The notes below the pieces were generated by a model. The model saw only the letters and a program-made list of their open reading frames with translations. It had not been told where the DNA came from and ran no database searches. From positions 56,287,174 through 56,351,173 of the forward strand of contig CM059975.1 of the NCBI GenBank assembly GCA_030490835.1: 64,000 nt of DNA, written 5' to 3'. This document shows positions 57,432 through 64,000 of this stretch, piece after piece. The DNA is from Annona cherimola (taxonomy: Eukaryota > Streptophyta > Magnoliopsida > Magnoliales > Annonaceae). The translations under genes were made by a program, and so were the position numbers. How positions within the stretch are numbered: position 1 is the first letter of the stretch; each line of letters opens with the position of its first letter.

Positions 57432-58330
57432 TCATCTTACAAGGTAGCAAATCAAATACTCATTCCCAAATCATCAAGAACCAAAACAATACAGTTTAGA
57501 CATCAATTTATCTCAACTTCCCATCTATTGAAGTTTAGTTCATGAACATGGCATTAAATCTCATTAAAACCCAAATTGAATGTATTCCCAATAATAGAGA
57601 AAAGGAAATAGATAGAGAAAAAAAGAAACTAAAACTCGCGCATCTCCACTAACAAGATTGGATCTCCTCTTTGGACGGTCTCGAAACGGAAGTCTTTTTC
57701 TTTCTCTCTTCGGCTGCTCTGTCTATGCTTTCTTCCTTCTCACGAACCCCTAGGTATAGGCTTTTTCCTCCATTAACTCCGTATGAAAAACGTGCAGAAA
57801 TACACGTGTGCGGGGGTCGCGCTATGGCCTGGTAGCGCCAATTAAGCAGCGCCTAGGCGCCAACTCTCCGGAAGCTTCTCGAATGAGGGCTCTTGACTAG
57901 TTTCTGTATGGTGGTGAAGTGGTGCCTAGGCGCCAACTCTCTGGAAGCTCGCTAACGTAGGGAGTTCTGGAATGTCTTGTGAGGCGGTAAGTTAGCGCCT
58001 AGGCGCCGCTAGTCAACGCCAGGGCGCCAGCCTACTTGTTTCTTCATTCTACACATTTCTTCATCCCCCATCACATTCACAAGCTGATAGCTACCCGTCC
58101 TTCCTACAAAACTAACTAAAACCGAATAAATGAACTTATAAATATCTATTTTATACTAAAAATGCATAAAAACTACATATTATTCCTAAAATGCAAAGTG
58201 AATGAAAACTAATCTAAATGGGTGCAAACCAACCACATTCTCTTGGACTAACATGCAAAACTAGTCCGGAATGAGTAATACTAATTCGTATTTTCTCGAG
58301 TTATCATGTGTTTATATAAGTAATATTCAT
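57432..58330. other. Unassigned DNA with GCGCCTAGGCGC repeats
   Basis: Outside any LTR I can delimit. It contains three palindromic words GCGCCTAGGCGC or GTGCCTAGGCGC (57849-57860, 57922-57933, 57995-58006). Two of these are followed by the same CAACTCTCxGGAAGCT words, so they form a degenerate ~75-bp repeat. The remainder is AT-rich. No coding frame of interest. Confidence 0.55.
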
Positions 58331-58684
58331 GTGCAGCGCAACTGCACTATAACAGTAGTATAGTTGCACCAAAATGGGTATTACATGATCATAAAATTAT
58401 AATCTACTTTAACTATTATATTTAAAATCATGTATTCTATTACCATATCAATTTTCATCCCAATCGGATATGTGTATGGACCCTATCTGAAAATGGTATA
58501 AATTCAATGTAATAAAATTGTTTGATGTAAATAACTACTTTAAAATAGTTTTTTCAACATGTAAATCAATTGTTATAAAAGTTATATATCAATAAATAAT
58601 TATATAAAGTTTCATTGCATTCTAATATGTATGGGGCCCATTTTGGGGCTAATGTGCTGCTGTTCCAGTGCAGTTGCGCTGCAC
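58331..58684. mobile_element. MITE-like element with 17-25 bp terminal inverted repeats
   Basis: Left end GTGCAGCGCAACTGCAC (58331-58347) and right end GTGCAGTTGCGCTGCAC (58668-58684) are exact reverse complements. Similarity extends to 23 of 25 positions. The 354 bp is AT-rich and non-coding. I cannot see a clear target duplication, so the superfamily is undecided. Confidence 0.65.
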
Positions 58685-58692
58685 CAGAACAA

Positions 58693-58722
58693 CTCTCTCT
58701 CTATATATATATATATATATAT
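58693..58722. repeat. (CT)n(TA)n microsatellite
   Basis: CTCTCTCTC followed by about ten TA repeats, directly beyond the MITE-like element. Confidence 0.9.
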
Positions 58723-58785
58723 TCTAGGTTATGTAAAAATCACAAAATAGTTGATATAAACCTAACCTAAGAGATACTCTATGAG

Positions 58786-59394
58786 TTCTTGTTTTCGTTT
58801 CATTACAAGAGATACTTTATAAAAAATTTCTATTAATTGTTTATAGAGTTCACCATAGATTTGATGAGATAATAGTCTTCTTAGATGATTTTCAAGTTCA
58901 GTTCTTTGTTACCTTAGAGCTTTTAATTCTCTGCTTAATTGATGAATTTATTTGGCCATTATTAACAAAGAAATTTTTCAATTTATTTTTTCAAAGTCTT
59001 AATCATAACTTGATATTTATAAAGTATTCCTTTTTGTTTTTTGTATAGCTTAGGATCAAATCTCCAAGGAGCATGACTTTCTAAATAGGTTTGAAGTTCT
59101 ACCATTTTAGATTATAGAAGTTGCAGTTCTTATTTTAAATCTTTTAACTATATAGTCATAAAATTAGGTAGCTAATATAGATAATTATTTTTTCAATTTT
59201 TGTTCGTCTTCTTCTAAGTCAAAGATCATATAATTTTTAAACCAGTGCAGGTGTTGGTTTTGTCTTTCTTTTAATATTTTTAAGAATTTTATAATAAGTT
59301 TATGCCTTTGTATTTATTCTTTATTAAGAGAAAGATGGTCCGGAATAACTCCCCACAAGGCTAGCTCATCATTGACATTATCTTTAAAGTTTTG
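58786..59394 (-). pseudogene. Decayed coding remnant, family not identified
   Basis: On the minus strand, words that look protein-coding persist across several stops and frame changes: NDELALWGVIPDHLSLNKE, QHLHWFKNYM, LQTYLESHAPWRFDP, RTELENHLRRLLSHQ. The composition is rich in Leu, Lys and Glu with heptad-like spacing, suggesting coiled coils. I recognise no catalytic motif. It could be a retroelement or pararetrovirus gag-like remnant, or a decayed host gene. Confidence 0.4.
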
Positions 59395-59637
59395 AAATAA
59401 AATTTATAAGTTTAAGGCCATTTAATTATAATGATATGCATGTTAAACAGTAAATAATTTGTAGGCGAATAACAACTCAATTGAAAAGATTGGGTTTATA
59501 ATACAAGTTGGAAATATAACTTATAAGTTAAGAAGCGGATCAAGCTCTAAATCAATAACTTGTTTCTTCAACAGAGCTTTGAGATCGTCTTACAATAGAA
59601 GTTTTGGATAAGTTTACAAAATAAGAGAGATTACGGG
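59395..59637. other. No feature seen
   Basis: AT-rich sequence without a conserved frame or a recognised repeat. Confidence 0.5.
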
Positions 59638-59742
59638 TGTAACGCCCCAGCCTGAGTGTCACAACCTTACCTCAAGATCGTTACTGGTAAATGTGATCAG
59701 GATTGTTGCCCTGTCACACGGCAAGTTTTAACGGATATTTAT
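59638..59742 (-). mobile_element. Short G-type LTR start fragment
   Basis: TGTAACGCCCCAGCC followed by the ATTGTTGCCCTGTCACACGG block, the first ~100 bp of a minus-oriented LTR. It is cut where the plus-oriented LTR at 59743 begins. Confidence 0.65.
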
Positions 59743-62464
59743 TGTGAAACCTCGATCTTAGACATGCGTATAAAACTCTAGGGTTGTAAACCCTAGGTAA
59801 TATATTTGGAAAATGTACATTCATGGGTATGAAAATATGTGAGAATAATGGTTAAAATAATTATTTATGAAATTCGGATGAATAGTGAATGTGAATAGTG
59901 AAACGTGAATAGTAACGATGTGGTTAAAATGAAATGATGAGTTAGTTACTTTAGATTAACTTAATCACAAAAAGACAAAAAAGGAAGCTTCCCACAAAAA
60001 GACAAAATAGCCACTTTTTTATTTATTTAGTATTTTCGGATTTTTAGTGGATTTTTGAGAGAAAATGAAGAAAAATTCATATCTTGCAATTCGGACGTCG
60101 GATTGAGATGAAATTTTTTATGGATGGTCAAAATATGATGATGGACATGATGAATGGTCCAAGATTGATCAAAAACTATGAATTAAGGGTCAAGATTAAA
60201 TTTTATTTGGAGATCAAAAAGTAGCTTCACTTTTTCATTAATTATATTTGACTTTGGGGTTAATTTTAATTAATTAAAAAAATCAAATAATTAATGAAAA
60301 GCTGCAATGGCTGCTGGAGGCTTGACCTTTGGGCCAAAATCCAATGGTTCAAAATCAATCTTATCAAAAATCAACTGTTGAGATGAATTAGCTTAAAAAT
60401 AATTAATTTTAATAAATAAAAAATCATAAATAAATAGGGGCTAGCTAGGGGGTAAATTGCAAATATGTGAAAAATGGAAGGGTATAAATAGGGGCATGGG
60501 GTGAACGACCAAGGCACACCAAATCCAGCTCCCAAGCTTGAGCAAACTCAATTTCCCACCCCCAAATTTGTTCAAAGCCTTGAGAAAAGGAAGAAGAGAA
60601 AGTTGGAGAGAGAAAGTGAGAAGGGAAGAGAGATATCTTCACTTGAGGTAAGTGAATTCTCCTCAAACTTATTTTGGATGTTAGATAAGGTAAAACCATG
60701 CTTAGCTAATGCCTAAGCATGAGAAAATAAGTATAGTTATAATGCCCAAATGAAATTTTGCCTAAACATTGAAAATTTGGAGCAAGGATAGAGCATTTGG
60801 GAAGATAGCATATGATATATGTAAATAATGCTCCAATATTGATAAATGATGATTTGGGATGAATTATTATGATAATTATGATGTTGGAATGATGATATAT
60901 TAATCTCATAATTTTTGAAATTAAGGATTATGCTTAAGTGAAATTATGTTGATTTTTAGTATATGGAGAAAATGATTTATTTTTCCAAATTAATGATGAT
61001 AAATTCATAATTCATGAATTTTTCCATGATATACTAGACATAAGCTATGTCATGCTATTTTTTATTTTTGAAAAAAAAGTCGATTTTTGGAACCCATGAA
61101 CAGTAACCCACGTCGCTATGAACAGTAATCTCGGGTGAACAGTAAACGTGAACAATATCCATGAACAGTGATCTTGAACAGTATCTGGTACAGTAATGTT
61201 GAATAGTAATTATCAACAGTAGACAGCGTGATTTTGAGAAAAATTGAGATTTATTTTTATATTTTATAAGGATGTATGGATGAAATTTTTAAGGATTTAT
61301 GGATAAAAATCCATATATGGAAATAATGACCAAGTATTTTTAAGGTTAACCTCTATAAGAAATTATGGAGGAAAATAAGATTATAAATGAATATAACATA
61401 TGTATGATAAAGTATATATATCCTTTTCACTTGTATAGGAAAAGGAAAGGAGTCAGATTAAGGCAAAGCAAAGGTAAGCAAGCAAACTTTTTGGAAATGA
61501 TTTTATATGTTTTATATTGCGACCATGGAATATGTCAGAATTGTTTTATCATAAGAAAATCCTTATGAAAATAAGGAAAAATGTGGAAATGGTTGAATTA
61601 TAATGGAAAAGGAAAATTTTGATTTCCAAATAATATTTGGTTTTATCGAATGAATTTAAAATGATTTACTAAAATATTTTGAAGCGGATTTAAGGAAGGC
61701 CAACCGAGAATCGATTTGAATGAAGATTTTTAAAGTAATGACCAAAGGATTATACAAGCTTACCTTCATATAAAAGTAACCCATGTGTCATGTGGACAAA
61801 GAATACGATATCATATGAAAAATGAATTATGTGTTTGTATATCATTTGTTCATGGAAAATCCAGAAAGGGGAAGAAAAATGTTTACAAAGTCTTTTGTTT
61901 TAAAATATTAACATGTTTTTTAAAATTGTTTTACCGATCAAAATTATTTATAAACATTTTAGCAATGTTTCAAATTTACTATTTCCCAAACGTTTCTTTC
62001 AAATATTTCAAATGATTTAGAAATGTGTTATTTAAATGTTTAAACAATTATTTAAGGTTGGTCGTCCTTACAAAATGTTTTTATTAACTTATTAACTTGG
62101 GTTGTGCCAAGTTTTCAAGTTAGAAAAGGGAATACAGGCCGAGGTCTGTACTATTTTGAAATGACATGCTAGCATCAAGTTTTGGAAAGGAAAAATCACA
62201 TACTAGGGTCTGTGGAGTTTTATAAAAAGCATGCTAGCATAAGAATGTGGAGAAAGGAATGAGCACATGAGTTATGTACTAGGTCTACTGTAGAGGATAT
62301 GCAGACCGGACACGGTTGCAAGATGGGCCCCCTCTTTATAGGCCAAGTCGCTTGAAAAGGTGAAATGCCGGCGGCGCCCTCCCTGAAATGGGAGAAGGAA
62401 CGGATAGCCGCCCAGCTAGCGGGCTATCCAATGAAAGGGTTTCTCTCCTAAGGAGGAAAGGGTG
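59743..62464 (+). mobile_element. G-type LTR, plus orientation, 3' truncated
   Basis: It starts TGTGAAACCTCGATC and is a close relative of 5988-6838. It contains the TATA box TATAAATAG at 60482-60490, a TGAACAGT cluster (61098-61227), the donor-like AAGGTAAGCAAGC at 61472-61484 and a GGCGGCGCCCTCCCTG block near 62370. It stops at 62464, immediately before an oppositely oriented LTR start. Minus-strand frames at 60445-60909 are antisense and resemble those at 4702-5082 only through DNA similarity. Confidence 0.7.
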
Positions 62465-62864
62465 TGTGGCGCCCTAAACCGAGACATCACTTCCTTACCT
62501 CAAGATCTTATTGATTGGTAAATGTGAATCAGGATTGTTGACTTGATCACGCGGCGGATTCTTAATTAGATCTCGTCCAATTTTTTTTTCGATTTGCTTC
62601 AATTCATTTCTTTATCCAACTGTTCGCAATCTCACCATAAGTACATGGGTCGTAGATTGTAGTATTTAAATTATCGATCCACAGAGAATTCAGGACTATA
62701 TATTTTGCTTTTAAACGCTTTCGTGCCGGATATGGAAAGAATATAGCAAATAAAATAGAAAAGTGGGGAGAAAATGCAGTAAAAAAAAGGGAAAGAAAAT
62801 AAATAAAATGGGAAGAAGTGCAAATTAAAAATGAGGAGAGAAAGCGAAAGTGCAAATACCTAGG
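62465..62864 (-). mobile_element. G-type LTR start fragment and unassigned flank
   Basis: TGTGGCGCCCTAAACCGAG with the ATTGTTGACTTGATCACGCGG block covers about the first 130 bp. From about 62600 the sequence (TATCGATCCACAGAGAATTC, purine-rich runs) is not LTR-like; I could not assign it. No ORF is supported. Confidence 0.5.
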
Positions 62865-64000
62865 TGTTGGAAACATGAGGAAAACTAGCTAAATCTATGT
62901 TTTGATGATTAACAAATCAATTTGAGAAAGTCTTGGCTACTAACAAGTTTGTGAAAATGTTTAAGGAATAACCATTTGAAGAAAATCAAGTTAGGAAGGC
63001 CAAGTCGATCCCCAAGTCGACTCCAAGATCGACTTCAAACATGCAGAACGTCCAGAGCTGAAAACGGAAGAAGGGAAGGTGAAGTCGCAGGCCAAGTCGA
63101 CTCCACCTGCGACTTGGGTAGCCAAGTCGCAAACGAAGTCGACCTCACCATCGACTTCAGTCGGGCGAAACCTTCCAGAGTTGAATTCGAAACAGCAGAA
63201 TGCCGAAGTCGCACCCCAAGTCGACTCCACGTGCGACTTGAGGTGAAGTCGCAGCCGAAGTCGACTCCGACATCGACGTCGATCGGGCAGAAGCTATTTT
63301 TTCAGAAAACAAGCTCATTATCAACTCAAGTGTTTCAAATTCCAAGCAAGACTCAATTCCTTCAAAGATTCACAAGGATCAAGCTAATCCAGGAAGAATC
63401 AAAGTCAAGTTCTTCAAGGTTCACAAGATCTATAAGTATGAGGAGCCATTCCAGAATCAAAAGGACTGAAGGAAGAAAGCCTAAGCAAAACGAATCATCT
63501 TCCGAGTTTTTCAAAGTTCATAAAACCATCTGCCAAGGTGAAGTCGCACCCGAAGTCGACTTCACCTGCAACTTGGGTCAAGTCGTGAACCCAAGTCGAC
63601 CCTTACTGGAACTTGAAGTTGCGACGGAGAAGCGAAGTCGCACCCGAAGTCGACTCCATCTGCGACTTGGGCGAAGTCGCATCCGAAGTCGACTCCACCT
63701 GCGACTTGGGTCGCAACGGTCGGAATTAATCCGAACGTTGGCGCATTAAATGCGCGCCACCTACTCACTAACGTTTGGATTCCCTCCAAAATTATAAATA
63801 GCATTCATGGTGAACGAGGGAAGTAGTTGGAAAACATTAAGTGAGCATAACTCCTATCCACAAGAGCATTAAAGTGATCAAGCCAATCAAGAGAGGAAGA
63901 ATTGTGCTTCAAGTTGCAAGAGCTACATTCAAAAACTTCAAAGCCATCATCTACAAGTTCTTCCCTGCGCTAAATCGTTTCTACACACCTGTAAAGTGTA
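62865..64000 (+). mobile_element. copia4 5' LTR, cut by window end
   Basis: It starts TGTTGGAAACATGAGG and contains the TTTTGATGATTAACAAA word, a distal GTCGAC cluster at 63005-63275 (clear dyad at 63082-63115), a proximal cluster at 63535-63720, a GCGCATTAAATGCGC palindrome near 63740 and a TATA box TATAAATA at 63793-63800. The 257-residue plus-strand frame 62976-63749 runs through both arrays and is judged an artefact of them. Confidence 0.85.

Noticed and set aside
62976..63749. 257-residue open frame rich in Arg and Ser across the copia4 LTR
   Set aside because: It runs through the GTCGAC dyad arrays; equivalent frames in other LTR copies are in different frames and strands. Openness follows from the repeat composition.
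1..64000. Host protein-coding genes, tRNA or rRNA genes
   Set aside because: All longer frames are retroelement proteins, the extra ORF or repeat artefacts; no tRNA cloverleaf was noticed apart from PBS matches, and no rRNA blocks were seen.

Overview
This window is plant nuclear DNA, almost certainly angiosperm, made up almost entirely of nested LTR retrotransposons. The evidence is many LTR ends, primer-binding sites (PBS) matching initiator tRNA-Met, polypurine tracts (PPT), 5-bp target-site duplications (TSD), and decayed gag/protease/reverse transcriptase (RT)/RNase H (RH)/integrase (INT) reading frames of two superfamilies. I found no convincing host gene, tRNA or rRNA. All similarity statements are by-eye comparisons within the window. 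Lineage names come from motif recognition, not a search.

Two families dominate. Family G is Ty3/gypsy, with a chromodomain-like tail after integrase that suggests the Tekay/Del type. Its LTRs are very long (about 3.2-6.1 kb): on one strand they read TGTGAAACCCC to GGGGCGCCACA. Family C is Ty1/copia, SIRE-like by its gag, protease and integrase motifs. Its 1.5-1.7 kb LTRs start TGTTGGAAA and are packed with the palindrome GTCGAC.

Layout. 1-6838: G-type LTR fragments, including a short non-coding element (LTR piece, 862-bp interior with a reiterated PBS, full LTR 2795-5958) and a head-to-head LTR palindrome. 6839-10898: copia3 (- strand), with an LTR piece, a PPT, an extra open reading frame (ORF) downstream of pol, and the RNase H end. 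10899-21146: an LTR fragment, the gypsy2 RT-RNase H fragment, then a G-type LTR broken by a copia2 copy (LTR plus gag) that itself carries a 1675-bp solo LTR. 21147-24513: gypsy2 protease, gag and a 5' ORF (- strand). 24514-27147 plus 55868-57431: the gypsy2 5' LTR, split by gypsy1.

gypsy1 (27148-55862, - strand, TSD TGAAC) is a full-length element. Its 3' LTR is split by copia1 (28369-37439, TSD AGTTT), whose RT region is replaced by another LTR fragment. Its RT gene is split by a 6077-bp + strand LTR (42071-48147, TSD CCTGG/CATGG). Nesting is therefore up to four levels deep. 57432-59637 holds a GCGCCTAGGCGC repeat, a 354-bp MITE-like element and a decayed unidentified coding remnant. 59638-64000 is more G-type LTR ending in the LTR of a fourth copia copy.

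The most unusual signals are: (i) a 34-bp three-part dyad repeated in the copia U3; (ii) an extra ORF resembling the 'putative plant transposon protein' family, downstream of copia3 pol; (iii) a 5' ORF with an acidic tract upstream of gag in both gypsy copies; (iv) conserved splice-donor-like and acceptor-like blocks in the giant LTRs, enclosing a mini-hairpin array with compensating stem changes.
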